From: Arcticibacter pallidicorallinus
GTDB taxonomy: Bacteria; Bacteroidota; Bacteroidia; Sphingobacteriales; Sphingobacteriaceae
DNA: 64,000 bases
NCBI RefSeq assembly: GCF_003002875.1
Contig: NZ_PVTH01000001.1
Span: 673,507-737,506 of the forward strand
Direction of reading: 5' to 3'
Part shown: positions 49,051-59,001 of the stretch, in pieces
Position numbering within the stretch: position 1 is the first letter of the stretch
Layout: each line of letters opens with the position of its first letter
Notes under the pieces: model-generated
Told to the model about the DNA's origin: nothing
The model's input: only the letters and a program-made list of their open reading frames with translations
Database searches by the model: none
Program-made: the position numbers and the translations under genes

Positions 49051-50098
49051 GGCCGTAGATTAAAGAAGCCAGAATTTCCCTGATCGAAAAGGTAGCACCA
49101 CAAACATGCTCATCTGCGGCTCCATAGTATACCGTTAGCTCATCTCCCCGGACAACATGTCCGTTCGTAAATACAACATGCCCGAAAAAGCCGCTGACTT
49201 CATAAGGTTCAGTAGGAACCATGATTGGCTCTTCAGTGCGTGCAAGAACCACGGAGGGATTCTCTAAATCCATCAGGAAGGCGCCCAGACAGTATCGATG
49301 TTCGGTATTTGCACCATGGTAGATTTCCAGCCAACCTTCTCCCGTGCGTATAGGAGAGGCTCCCGCACCCACACGAGCATTATCCCACTTGTCCGCCCTT
49401 GTCCGAACAATACATTGATGTTTTCCCCAATGAATTCCGTCAGGTGATTCAGCCAGCCATATATAGTTACCACCCAGGTCAACGCTGCTGGGCCGATGCA
49501 AAGCATAATACTTTCCGTTAATTTTCTCATCAAAAATCGCACAGTCTTTATTGTGTGGGGGAATGATAATTCCTTCATCTTCAAAAATCTTCCAATCTTT
49601 GGTAGTTCGCAGTCCTACTGCCACTCCGTTTTCCGAAACAGCCGTAAACGTCAAATAATACCGGTCATCCAGATACGTGACCCGGCAATCTTCAATTCCA
49701 AATGTCTGATGTCTTCCTATGCCGGTCAGTAATTTGAAACCCTCCGGTTCATCAAACTTAATCCCATCATCGCTGCAAAGGAGTCTCAGATGAGACAGCG
49801 TTGTCAGGTAGTCAGCGCCCTTATAACGAATTACTCTGGGGTCATCCTTATTCAGCTCCGGATCGTCAGAAGCGATTCCAATGATATCGATTCCTTCTTC
49901 ATTTAATACGGGGAAAGTTATCCTGCCGCTCTCCTGTGCAGGCCTTTCAGCCACCCGTACAAGAATCCAGGTCTTGCCTTCGAAGATGAACACTCCGGGA
50001 TTTAACAGGCAGGTGATCTCCAGTCCGTTTCTGCTGGGACGCAGGTCCTCTGGAGAGAGCAGCGGATTCTCTCTAAATCGCTTGGCTATATCAGTCAT
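49040..50098 (-). CDS. GH130 beta-mannoside phosphorylase-like enzyme (PUL2)
   Basis: A 352-residue cytoplasmic five-bladed propeller. The catalytic Asp137 is in the family motif GIEDCRV. The start RFRENPLLSPEDLRPS, the NPGVFIFEGKTWILVRVAERP block, KDCAIFDEKINGKYYALHRP and WDNARVGAGASPIRTGEGWLEIYHG match phosphorylase members of the family, where basic residues bind phosphate, more than the hydrolytic GH130 mannosidases. It would split a beta-mannosidic bond with phosphate to give mannose 1-phosphate. The general sequence style resembles the beta-1,2-mannobiose/oligomannan phosphorylases, but beta-1,4 specificity cannot be excluded. There is no signal peptide, so an importer is required; the MFS gene overlaps its 3' end. 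Confidence 0.88.
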   Translation of the reverse strand: MTDIAKRFRENPLLSPEDLRPSRNGLEITCLLNPGVFIFEGKTWILVRVAERPAQESGRITFPVLNEEGIDIIGIASDDPELNKDDPRVIRYKGADYLTTLSHLRLLCSDDGIKFDEPEGFKLLTGIGRHQTFGIEDCRVTYLDDRYYLTFTAVSENGVAVGLRTTKDWKIFEDEGIIIPPHNKDCAIFDEKINGKYYALHRPSSVDLGGNYIWLAESPDGIHWGKHQCIVRTRADKWDNARVGAGASPIRTGEGWLEIYHGANTEHRYCLGAFLMDLENPSVVLARTEEPIMVPTEPYEVSGFFGHVVFTNGHVVRGDELTVYYGAADEHVCGATFSIREILASLIYGHAE

Positions 50099-50128
50099 AA
50101 AATTTGCTTTGTACTGTCCGAAACGTTG

Positions 50129-51616
50129 TTAATATCCCTGATTCTGGGTGATCGTTCCCCCGGATTTATCTACCTCGCCTTGTGGTATCGGGTATAGATA
50201 GTTTCTGTCCTGAAAGTTCTTTCCGGCAGCGGTCAGAACTGCTTTCGCATGGTTCCATCTCTTCAGGTCATTAAAACGCTGGTTCTCAAATCCAAGCTCA
50301 ACGCGCCGCTCCTGGATGAGCCAATTCTTGATTTCTTCTTTATTGGCAGATGTAGGGTTACGGTCAGCAAGTGTTCCGGCAGGTACGGGAGCTCCATCTA
50401 TTGTGGGAGTGGTTCTTGCTCTTTGTCGCACAGAATTGATTATGGCTATAGCCTCTCCAAACGCATTGGATTCGAGATAGGCTTCTGCTTTCCAGAGCAA
50501 TACGTCGGCCAAGCGGATATAGATCTTATTTGTCGGAGCATCATCATTACCTTTGTTGCTTCCGTCAGTCGACCCAAGAAGTTTATTTACGTTTTTTGCC
50601 GGAACATTCACGGTATACAACAAACGCGGGTCACTAGGTTCGAAGGCTGCAAGGAAGCTTGGGGTCGGAGCAATAAAACCCCAGTCGAGTAAAGCACACA
50701 GCCCATTTCCGTTGCGAGGAAGTCGCCCCGTCTGGTGGTCATAAGCAAATATCACTTCATTCTCCGCGAATTCTTTTGCTACACGGAAATTATCGAAATA
50801 ATTGGCGTTCAAATTGTAAAATCCCATTCCCTGAAGCTCGGTCACCAGGCTGATCACCTCTGCCCATTTCTGGTTATATAGTGCCGACTTAGCCTGCAAA
50901 GCGATCACAGCGCCCTTTGAGACCCTCCATCTTTCCGTATCGCTAGAATACTTGCTGTTTGGCAGAAGCGGCTTGGCAGCAGCCAGATCAGCATTGATCT
51001 GCTCCCATACCTGAGCGGCCGGAACCTTTTTGGCTACTTCATACGCCTCATTGAAGCTTTCAAGCGGTTTAAGGATAACAGGAACGTCTCCGAAATTATT
51101 TACCAGATCGAAATAATAGAAGGCTCTTAGAAAATATGCTTCAGCCAGACTGCGGTTCTTCAGTGTTTCATCCATATTCAAGGTAGCCATTACTTCGGTA
51201 TTGGTCAGATAGCTAATAGCTTGATTTGCTCTTGCAATACCTTCATAGTTAAAGCTCCAGATCCCATTGAATGCGCCGTTGTTAGAAGTGAAGCGGAAAC
51301 CGGCTACTTCATCCATCCAGGGTTGGTCGCCATCCGGATTCCATTTCTTCTGAGCGTCATCAGAAGCAATGTCTTTCAAGACAAAATCCGGACGAATAAC
51401 TGTTCCCTGATTCCAGGCCCATTCTCCAATCAGGTTAAGTGTATTAGAAAGCATTTGATAAGAGCCATCCACCGAAGAGGTAATGGTACCTACCGTTGGT
51501 GCAGAACTGATCTGATCGGGAGTGATAAGACCTATCGGATCCTTGTATAGTTCTTTCTCGCAACTCAGCATGAAAAACAATGCACTGAGAAAAATGGGTT
51601 TATATAGTAGTTTCAT
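50129..51616 (-). CDS. SusD/RagB-type surface glycan-binding lipoprotein (PUL2)
   Basis: A 495-residue surface lipoprotein, partner of the SusC encoded just upstream. I start it at the ATG at 51616, because the longer reading (51640) overlaps the SusC stop and spoils the lipoprotein signal (MKLLYKPIFLSALFFMLSC, Cys about 19). SusD features are SLAEAYFLRAFYYFDLVNNFGDVPVIL and, near the end, LIQERRVELGFENQRFNDLKRW, then YPIPQGEVDKSGGTITQNQGY, a common SusD C-terminus. Its normal length contrasts with the long SusD of PUL1. It is 10 bases after SusC and 30 bases before GH130. The ligand is probably a mannose-containing glycan, inferred from GH130. Confidence 0.95.
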   Translation of the reverse strand: MKLLYKPIFLSALFFMLSCEKELYKDPIGLITPDQISSAPTVGTITSSVDGSYQMLSNTLNLIGEWAWNQGTVIRPDFVLKDIASDDAQKKWNPDGDQPWMDEVAGFRFTSNNGAFNGIWSFNYEGIARANQAISYLTNTEVMATLNMDETLKNRSLAEAYFLRAFYYFDLVNNFGDVPVILKPLESFNEAYEVAKKVPAAQVWEQINADLAAAKPLLPNSKYSSDTERWRVSKGAVIALQAKSALYNQKWAEVISLVTELQGMGFYNLNANYFDNFRVAKEFAENEVIFAYDHQTGRLPRNGNGLCALLDWGFIAPTPSFLAAFEPSDPRLLYTVNVPAKNVNKLLGSTDGSNKGNDDAPTNKIYIRLADVLLWKAEAYLESNAFGEAIAIINSVRQRARTTPTIDGAPVPAGTLADRNPTSANKEEIKNWLIQERRVELGFENQRFNDLKRWNHAKAVLTAAGKNFQDRNYLYPIPQGEVDKSGGTITQNQGY

Positions 51617-51626
51617 TTCGGTTGAT

Positions 51627-54600
51627 TTAAAAATTAACATTTAGCCCAAAAAGGAAGGCTCGTGACTGCGGATACGTCCCCATGTCGACACTGCCGATCG
51701 TTTCTGGATCCAATCCCGTATATTTTGTACTGGTGTAAAGATTTTGTCCTGAAATGTACAAGCGGATGTTCTGAATCCCTGTCTTTTTTCCCTTCAGGAA
51801 GCTACCAAAGGAATAACCTATCTCCACATTTTTAATCCGGAAGTAGGAGGCGTCTTCTACAAATATGCTAGAGATCCTGCTGCTTCCATTGTCCGTAAAA
51901 CTTACTCTCGGAACCGTATTGCTCGAACCTTCGCCGTTCCAGCTGTTCAGTGCAGCGGTGGTATAATTGAAGGGGCGGGTGTCGTAATCCAGGATCTTTT
52001 TTCCATCATTATATTTATCCACATCTTCCACGCCCTGCAAAAGGAAGGAGATGTCGAAGCCCTTGAAGCTTCCCGAAAAGTTGATACCGTAGTTGATCTT
52101 CGGAATAGCGTTGCCAATAAAATTCCTGTCACCGTCATCTAGAATTCCGTTTCCGTCCAGATCGCGGAACTTAACGTCCCCTGGTTTCTCTGAGGGACTA
52201 TTCGTTCCAAATAGATGCGCTGTAATCTCGGCTGTATTCTGATAAATGCCTTCCATTTCATATCCGTAAAACGCTCCTAAAGGTCGCCCTACGGCGGTGC
52301 GTGTGTACGTATCGCTGATGTTGGGATAATTAGGGTGCAACGCCTTGACTTCGTTTTCCAGCGTAGCAAAGTTTCCGTTGATGCTGTATTTAAACTCGCC
52401 TATCGTATTCCTATAATTAATACCAACTTCCAAGCCCTTATTGCTCACTTCCGCGGCATTGACGTAAGTTGGATTCACATTGCCGACGAAGCCGGGAAGC
52501 TGAATAGGCAATAGGATGCCGCTGGTATTCTTGGTGAAATAGTCCAGCGTAAAATACAAGCTGTTTTTCGCAAAGCCGATATCCAGTCCAATGTTATTCT
52601 GCGTTGTGGTTTCCCATTTCAGGTCTGGATTCCCATAGCGATCCAGTACATACCGGTCGCCATCTTTCCTTAGCAGTGTCAGATAGGCATAGTTGGGAAT
52701 TTGTTGATTGCCAAGCTTACCTGTGCTTGCTCTAACCTTCAGTTCGGAGAGCCAGCTGATATCTTTCATGAATGCTTCTTCTGAAACGGTCCATCCCGCA
52801 GAAACGGAAGGGAAGTAACCCCACTGGTTGTTTTCTCCGAAGCGGGATGATGCATCTGCGCGTAGGTTGGCTGTCAGCATATATTTGGAATTGTATACAT
52901 ACGTAGCTGAACCAAACAAAGAGAACAGCGCATATTCACTTCCATTCCCGCCATTCCACAGGTCCGTGCTGGTATTGCCAAAGTCGATATATTGGAACGT
53001 TCCTGAGGTATAATCGAAGCGCGCACGAGAGGCAGAGAGTCCGGCCGCATCATTTTTGATAAACTCTGTTCCTGCAAGGGCGTTGATTGCATGCTTGTCG
53101 AAAGACTTGATATAGTTCAAGGTATTCGTCCAGGTAACATTCAACTCCTGAGCACGTTCTTCGTTCAGTGAGTTCGGCCGGTTTTGTCTGCCGAGACCCT
53201 TGCCCTGGTCTATCGCCGAACCTCCGTTGTCGTCGTCGCCAAAGTTCTGCCGGAAGGCTTTGTTGTGCAAAAAGTTCAGATCGATCCCCACATTGGTACG
53301 CAGCTTCAGAGAGTTGTCTTTAAGGAATGCATACTCTCCGTAAAAATTGCCGAAGGTTTTATAGTTTATCCGCTTATCGTTGGCGTAAGAAGCCAGTGCG
53401 ATCGGGTTAGATGTTTTTTCAAAATTTTCATCCCAGGCGCCCCGGTTTTCACTGTTAAGAAAGTAAAATGGCAGATCGGTAAAAGGATCATTCGCTTTAT
53501 AGGTAGGGTCTGAGGGATCTTTATACACCGGGATCACGGGAGGTCTGAGAAGGGCGTGCCGGATAATTCCCGGGGCATCACCGCTGGAAGAAAGCCAGTC
53601 CTGGGTAGAGTGGGAGAGCTGAAGATTTGTCCCCACTTTAAGGCGCTCCGTAAGGTTAGCGTTCACATTTGCACGGAAGCTGAGACGCTGATACTTATCA
53701 TTGTCGAAGACCACTATCCCATTTTGAGCGTAATACCCGCCCGAAAGTAAGTATTGAACCTTATCACTGCCACCGCTTGCAGTGAGCTGTGCGTTCTGAG
53801 ACATCCCGCTCTCAAACAGTTCCCCGAGCCAGTCAGTATCAGCCAGATCTGTCCTCTGCTTAGCAGCGGTATAAGGGTTATCGGCGTAACCGGCATTGTT
53901 CCATGCCTGTTCCAGGGTATTCAAATACTGGGAGGTATTCATCATAGTCGGCAAATTCCTAACCTGCTGTACACCGTTAAAATAGTTAAGTTCTATAGAT
54001 GACTTGCCAATAGCTCCCTGAGCAGTAGTGATTACCACCACTCCGTTTGCTGCCCGGGATCCGTAGATCGCTGCCGATGCAGCATCTTTCAAAACCGTCA
54101 TCGTTCTGATGTCTGCAGGATTTAAAAAGGCGATGTCTTTCGTAGGGTTGCCGTCTACGATATAGAGCGGACTGTTGTCCCCAATCGTGCCCACCCCACG
54201 AATGCGCACATCTATCGGGTCACCGGGAGCACCGGTTCCCTGGGTAACCTGCACGCCGGCGACCTGTCCCTGGAGTACCTGCGAGACGCTTGGTACCCTG
54301 CGCGTTTCCACATCACCCATATTGACGGTGCTGACCGCACCCGTAATGGAACCCTTACGCTGACTGGTATAGCCAACAACAACTACCTCATCCAGATTGG
54401 AGGTGCTCGTTTTAAGCTGCACGTTTATAGTCGCATTTCCCGTGTACGCAACAGTTGCCGGGTTGAAGCCTACTGATGAGAATACAAGCGTTGAGGCCGC
54501 ACCACCATTCAAGATTATGGAATAATTGCCCTCTATATCCGTTGGTACACGATTCTGCGTATTCGCCTGCTGTACCACAACACCGGGGAGGGGAAGACCA

Positions 54601-54707
54601 CTGTCATCAGTAACTTTCCCGGTAATCCGGATTTGCGCTGACAGCGTGAAAGAGTATAGCAGGAAAGATGTTATAAAACCATAAAAAAGGTATTGATATC
54701 GTTTCAT
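51627..54707 (-). CDS. SusC-type TonB-dependent outer-membrane transporter (PUL2)
   Basis: A 1026-residue outer-membrane transporter. After the signal peptide (end near TLSAQ) comes the beta-sandwich RITGKVTDDSGLPLPGVVVQ (about 27-105), the TonB-box-like NLDEVVVVGYTSQRKGSITGAV, the plug with VLKDAASAAIYGSRAANGV and a large barrel ending in AFLFGLNVNF. There is no STN domain, so control is expected from the hybrid sensor gene just upstream and not from a sigma/anti-sigma pair. A calcium-like loop, FRDLDGNGILDDGDRNF, sits in the C-terminal third, as in many SusC proteins. The promoter candidate TAGATTTG lies about 20 bases before the start. Confidence 0.95.
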   Translation of the reverse strand: MKRYQYLFYGFITSFLLYSFTLSAQIRITGKVTDDSGLPLPGVVVQQANTQNRVPTDIEGNYSIILNGGAASTLVFSSVGFNPATVAYTGNATINVQLKTSTSNLDEVVVVGYTSQRKGSITGAVSTVNMGDVETRRVPSVSQVLQGQVAGVQVTQGTGAPGDPIDVRIRGVGTIGDNSPLYIVDGNPTKDIAFLNPADIRTMTVLKDAASAAIYGSRAANGVVVITTAQGAIGKSSIELNYFNGVQQVRNLPTMMNTSQYLNTLEQAWNNAGYADNPYTAAKQRTDLADTDWLGELFESGMSQNAQLTASGGSDKVQYLLSGGYYAQNGIVVFDNDKYQRLSFRANVNANLTERLKVGTNLQLSHSTQDWLSSSGDAPGIIRHALLRPPVIPVYKDPSDPTYKANDPFTDLPFYFLNSENRGAWDENFEKTSNPIALASYANDKRINYKTFGNFYGEYAFLKDNSLKLRTNVGIDLNFLHNKAFRQNFGDDDNGGSAIDQGKGLGRQNRPNSLNEERAQELNVTWTNTLNYIKSFDKHAINALAGTEFIKNDAAGLSASRARFDYTSGTFQYIDFGNTSTDLWNGGNGSEYALFSLFGSATYVYNSKYMLTANLRADASSRFGENNQWGYFPSVSAGWTVSEEAFMKDISWLSELKVRASTGKLGNQQIPNYAYLTLLRKDGDRYVLDRYGNPDLKWETTTQNNIGLDIGFAKNSLYFTLDYFTKNTSGILLPIQLPGFVGNVNPTYVNAAEVSNKGLEVGINYRNTIGEFKYSINGNFATLENEVKALHPNYPNISDTYTRTAVGRPLGAFYGYEMEGIYQNTAEITAHLFGTNSPSEKPGDVKFRDLDGNGILDDGDRNFIGNAIPKINYGINFSGSFKGFDISFLLQGVEDVDKYNDGKKILDYDTRPFNYTTAALNSWNGEGSSNTVPRVSFTDNGSSRISSIFVEDASYFRIKNVEIGYSFGSFLKGKKTGIQNIRLYISGQNLYTSTKYTGLDPETIGSVDMGTYPQSRAFLFGLNVNF

Positions 54708-54727
54708 ATAGGTATAATTGGTTGTAT

Positions 54728-54735
54728 CAAATCTA
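54728..54735 (-). promoter_or_regulatory. Candidate -7 promoter element for PUL2 susC
   Basis: Read on the minus strand this is TAGATTTG, a full match to TAnnTTTG, about 20 bases before the susC ATG. A CTGTTTT about 15 bases farther upstream could serve as a poor -33 element. The region between it and the sensor gene (54736-54803) is the most likely target of the sensor's AraC domain. Confidence 0.45.
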
Positions 54736-54803
54736 TCAGTGTTGTCTCGTAAAACAGTTCACTATGATATCATTTTAGTGCACAACCGGTATATAAGCTA
54801 TAT

Positions 54804-57800
54804 TTATGTGGTTTCATACTGCTTCGCCCGGTATTCGTTAGGCGCCAGCAGATATATTTTTTTAAACTCCCTGAAGAAATACGATTTGCTGTTAAAGCCT
54901 GTACGATAGATGATCTCAGAAACCGTGAATTGGGAAGTCAACAGCATATCTGCCGCATGCTTTAACCTGATCCGCTTGATGAACTCCGCAGGCGTCATTC
55001 CTGCCAAAGCTTTCAGTTTTCTGTACAGCTGCATCTTGCTGATGAATATGGCCTTCTCGATAGTCGTCGCGTTCAGCTCCGGATCATCCAGATGTTTCTC
55101 AATTACCTCCAGAATCGCCTCCAGGAAAACCTTGTCTGCATCCTCAATATCCGCATACATAAACTGACTGCTGATGTTTTGATCCTTGACCAGATGCTGC
55201 ATACGGGTATGGTATTCAAGCAGTTTGCGAACCCTTAAAAGTAGGTAGGCTATATGAAAGGGTTTGGGAATATATGCATCTGCACCCACTTCATAGCCCT
55301 CATTTTTGTTTTCCTCGGTTCCTCTGGCCGAGAGCATAATAAACGGAATCTGAGCAGTAGCGGGAGTGTTTTTAACCTCCCTGCATAATTCCATACCGTC
55401 CATCTCAGGCATCGTAACATCAGATATGATCAAGCTAGGGTAACTTCTTTTCAATAGATGAAGGGCCTCCATTCCATTGCCTGCTTCATATACGATATAC
55501 TGTTCCTGCAAAACCTGACGGACGAGGTAGCGAAGCTCTATATCATCTTCTACAATAAGGATACTATGGCGGGACTTCTGATGAAGAGCGTCGATTACGC
55601 TGCTCTTGTTCTCTTCTTCACTACTGGTCAATGGCGGCTGTTGCTGATATTTTATCAGCGATTTGTGTAGAAAAGAAGGTTCAGATGTAGCCACTTCATT
55701 CTCCATTTTGCTCGTAGAAGTCGAGGCTACAGGTAAAGAAATGGAAAAGCAGATGCGCTCATCCTGCAGATCGACCAGAATATCAGAGCCAAGAAGACTG
55801 GCCAGCTCAGCAGCAAACGATAATCCTATTCCGGTACTTGGTCTGTCGTTTGTACGTTTAGCATAGAACCTTTGAAACAAGGTTTTAATCTCCTCATGGT
55901 TTAATGTACAGCCCGTATTACTTACCGCGATCCGCAGCTTTCGCAATTGTGTATCATAATTCGCATCAAAGTAAACGCGATCTCCAGATCCCGAATGTTT
56001 GAAAGCGTTAGACAAGAGGTTAAAAAGAATCTTCTCCAGCTTATCCTTGTCCACAAAACCAGCTATTCCATCCTGGATCTTTCGGATATAAGGTTTTGTG
56101 CTTTTTTCACTCTCCGGTATAAACAACGCCGAAAGGCTAGTCAGCATTTTACTGATGTCAATGTAAACTTCATTCACCTGCAGGTACCCAGCCTCTGCCT
56201 TTCTGAATTCGAGCAGTTGCTGAACAAGGTAGGTAAGCCTTATGGAGTGCTGGTGAACAAGAGAAAGGAAGTAGCCTTCCTTATTTTTCCTTATAGCAGA
56301 TTCACTCGTCCGGATATAATGCTCGATGGATCCCATAATCAGTGTTAACGGCGTTTGAATCTCATGAGCTATATTGGTAAAAAAGTTAAGTCTTTGCTGA
56401 TGAATGCTCTCATCTTTCAAACGCAGATGATTTTCCATCTCGAGCTTATACCGCATTTCGATCTTGTTTTTCCTGTAGCGATGAAATGCATAGCCCGCAC
56501 AAGCAAGTACCAGGATGTAGAACATAAGCGCAGGATAGCCGAGCCAGAAATAAGGTTTAACCCTCACTTCCATTACTTTAATGGGTTCGGTCCAGACTCC
56601 CTCATTACTCGCCCAACGTACCAGCAACTTATATTTTCCAGGGGGGACGTTATTATAAACGATGCTTCCGTTGGCGTCCGAGTAATTCCAGCTTTGATCA
56701 TTCCCCTCCAACTTATAGGTAAATTCATGTTTAGCAGGGTCATTGAAGCGGAGTGGTTTCAGCGTCAGCCTGAAAAAGTTCATTTCCCGTTCTGTTTCGT
56801 ACGTATAGAATTCGGCGGACCTGGCCTTTAAGACCTGAATTCTGTTTTCATTTACATTCTTACCACCAATCTGTACATGCGATACCAGCAGATTGGGAAC
56901 ATCTGCATTGCCTTTGAGTGCCGAAGGAAGGAAATAGTTAAAGCCGTAGATTCCGCCGAAAAAGAGCCTGTCGTCATTGCCCTTCCACACCGCTCCATCG
57001 CTGAATTCATTGCTTTGCAATCCATCTTTTTCATTATAGGTGATTATAATGCCCGACCCGGGTCGATGCCTTGCTAAGCCTTTATTTGTGCTTAGCCAGA
57101 TCTCCCCGGTAGCAGACTGTTCGATGGCATGTATAGTATTATTGGGAAGACCGTTTTCCGTTGTAAACCTGGTGAACTCCGGTTGTCTTTTTAACGTTTC
57201 CGGATAGGGGAGATAGTTTAGTCCAAAACTTGTTCCTATCCATAGTCCCTTTGAGCGATCGCGGTACAAGGAAAGTACATCGTTATTGGATAGACTGTTT
57301 GGATAAGTGAATGCATTGAATGTTTTAAATCGCCCCGTCTTTCTATCCAATACACTTAAACCACCATATCGGCAGCCGATCCATAAATACCGATCATCTG
57401 TAGTTGCCAGAGAATAAATGATATCATTGGCAAGACCCTCCGTTCTATCGGAAAGGTATTGCCGAAATTTCTCTACGTAGAGCCCGCCTTCCGGACCTTT
57501 TGCAATCCGGAGATGGATTAAACCACTGCCGCTGGTACCTAGCCACAACGAACTGTCACGATCCTGCAGAACAGCGTAAATAGAGCGGAAGCGGGGCAGA
57601 CGGGATGTACCCTGAATCTCTTTCCAGGGTATAATCCGCCGCTTTTCCAAATCGTACACTTGAAGGCCCTCTCCATCAGTGCCAATATACACCAGATCTT
57701 GAACTCCTTTTTTTAGTACGAACACCGAGTTGTCAGCAGGATCGTGTGAGACAGATATGAATCTGCGGTTATTTAAATCCAGATCTTTCGCTAACACATT

Positions 57801-58901
57801 ACCTAGTTCGATGATACCCTTCCCCTTCGTTCCAATCCATAGCTTGCCGCCCACCTCAGCGAAGGCTCTTATTGGTTTGTTGATGCCGTATGGGTTCCCT
57901 TTTACCAGGCCGAAATTGTTTGTCTTGGGGTGAAGCTTTATCAGCCCGTTGCCATCTGTTCCTAACCAGAGAATACCATCTGCGGAAGAAGCAAGTGATG
58001 TAATTCGCAGGCCTGAGAACTTTTTTATAATCCCATCTATTCTGGCGTTCTTTCTGAATTTCAGATCATATACTTCTGCTCCCGTACTTTCTCTAAGAAG
58101 GATGTAGCCTCCCCGGAATCGGGATACGGCCCTAACCCCGGTAAAATTGCCAGGGATTCTTTTGAATGCAGACTTTTCAAAGCTTCCAAACATATTTCCT
58201 CCAGCTTCGAGTATAGCGGCTTGATTTACGAAAAAAAAGTTGTTGATACCCAGGGAGTGTCGGATGACACGTTTAATCCTTAAACCTTCGGCGTGTGGTT
58301 CAGTAAGTAGTAGATTGCCGTTCGCCTCAAGTACCCATAGCGATCCATCCCCATCAAGCTTCAGCTTCTTTATGAGCCTGTTTTTGGGGAATTCCCTGAC
58401 GCCGGTAAAAGAGTTGCTCGAACTGTCAAACTTCATCAGTCCCTCATCGCGACTGTAAACGTAAACCTGTCCCCGCTTGTCAGCCGCAAGTTCATACTCC
58501 CTCTCGGTGATTCGGCGTTTGGACTTTGCGTCGTAGAAATACTGATGAATGGTTCCGCTGTTCTTCTCAATACGCGTTATGCCCCCGATAGTATTGACCC
58601 ATATATTCCCCCCATAACCTTCACTTACTTCCTGAATAACATTGTTTCCTATGCTTCCAGAGCCATGATTGGTGTAGTTGAATACTTTAAACTCCGTTCC
58701 GTCGAACATGTTCAGTCCGTCCCAGGTGCCAACCCAAAGCAGGTTCTCACTATCCTGAAATATGGAGTTTATGGCACTGTTGGAAAGTCCGCTGCTATTA
58801 TCCAGATACTGAGAGACGTATTGCTCATCGACAGGCTCCGCATGAAGACGTCCGGCAATGCATATAAAAGCAAGCAAAGATATTATCGAGAGGTACTTCA
58901 T
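54804..58901 (-). CDS. Hybrid two-component system sensor/regulator (HTCS) for PUL2
   Basis: One polypeptide of 1365 residues that senses a glycan fragment in the periplasm and activates transcription. Order: signal peptide (end near GRLHAE); two seven-bladed propellers of Reg_prop repeats (LWVGTWDGLNMFDG, LWLGTDGNGLIKL, LWIGTKGKGII, LWLGTSGSGLIHL, LWIGTSFGLNYL); a Y_Y_Y beta-domain (about 695-780); one membrane helix (about 789-808); a histidine kinase with phospho-acceptor His846 (NIAHEIQTPLT), N box LFNLLSNAFKHS and G box TGIGLSF; a receiver with Asp1161 (LIISDVTMPEMDG); and an AraC DNA-binding domain (about 1255-1360). All key residues are present. It is followed by susC after 96 bases. 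A perfect hairpin sits 6 bases before its start codon. Confidence 0.95.
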   Translation of the reverse strand: MKYLSIISLLAFICIAGRLHAEPVDEQYVSQYLDNSSGLSNSAINSIFQDSENLLWVGTWDGLNMFDGTEFKVFNYTNHGSGSIGNNVIQEVSEGYGGNIWVNTIGGITRIEKNSGTIHQYFYDAKSKRRITEREYELAADKRGQVYVYSRDEGLMKFDSSSNSFTGVREFPKNRLIKKLKLDGDGSLWVLEANGNLLLTEPHAEGLRIKRVIRHSLGINNFFFVNQAAILEAGGNMFGSFEKSAFKRIPGNFTGVRAVSRFRGGYILLRESTGAEVYDLKFRKNARIDGIIKKFSGLRITSLASSADGILWLGTDGNGLIKLHPKTNNFGLVKGNPYGINKPIRAFAEVGGKLWIGTKGKGIIELGNVLAKDLDLNNRRFISVSHDPADNSVFVLKKGVQDLVYIGTDGEGLQVYDLEKRRIIPWKEIQGTSRLPRFRSIYAVLQDRDSSLWLGTSGSGLIHLRIAKGPEGGLYVEKFRQYLSDRTEGLANDIIYSLATTDDRYLWIGCRYGGLSVLDRKTGRFKTFNAFTYPNSLSNNDVLSLYRDRSKGLWIGTSFGLNYLPYPETLKRQPEFTRFTTENGLPNNTIHAIEQSATGEIWLSTNKGLARHRPGSGIIITYNEKDGLQSNEFSDGAVWKGNDDRLFFGGIYGFNYFLPSALKGNADVPNLLVSHVQIGGKNVNENRIQVLKARSAEFYTYETEREMNFFRLTLKPLRFNDPAKHEFTYKLEGNDQSWNYSDANGSIVYNNVPPGKYKLLVRWASNEGVWTEPIKVMEVRVKPYFWLGYPALMFYILVLACAGYAFHRYRKNKIEMRYKLEMENHLRLKDESIHQQRLNFFTNIAHEIQTPLTLIMGSIEHYIRTSESAIRKNKEGYFLSLVHQHSIRLTYLVQQLLEFRKAEAGYLQVNEVYIDISKMLTSLSALFIPESEKSTKPYIRKIQDGIAGFVDKDKLEKILFNLLSNAFKHSGSGDRVYFDANYDTQLRKLRIAVSNTGCTLNHEEIKTLFQRFYAKRTNDRPSTGIGLSFAAELASLLGSDILVDLQDERICFSISLPVASTSTSKMENEVATSEPSFLHKSLIKYQQQPPLTSSEEENKSSVIDALHQKSRHSILIVEDDIELRYLVRQVLQEQYIVYEAGNGMEALHLLKRSYPSLIISDVTMPEMDGMELCREVKNTPATAQIPFIMLSARGTEENKNEGYEVGADAYIPKPFHIAYLLLRVRKLLEYHTRMQHLVKDQNISSQFMYADIEDADKVFLEAILEVIEKHLDDPELNATTIEKAIFISKMQLYRKLKALAGMTPAEFIKRIRLKHAADMLLTSQFTVSEIIYRTGFNSKSYFFREFKKIYLLAPNEYRAKQYETT

Positions 58902-58907
58902 AATTGG

Positions 58908-58938
58908 TTAGATGCGGAACACAAGGTCCCGCATCTAA
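58908..58938 (-). promoter_or_regulatory. Perfect leader hairpin just before the HTCS start codon
   Basis: A 10-bp perfect inverted repeat, TTAGATGCGG (58908-58917) with CCGCATCTAA (58929-58938), with an 11-base loop. On the transcript it ends 6 bases before the ATG at 58901, where Bacteroidota messages are usually unstructured. It could lower translation of the sensor or be a protein or RNA binding site. Confidence 0.6.
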
Positions 58939-59001
58939 CGTATAAAGTACGGAAAATATCTTTTTGTTGTATTAAAATCAGAAATTAGCCGTTTGTTGCA
59001 A

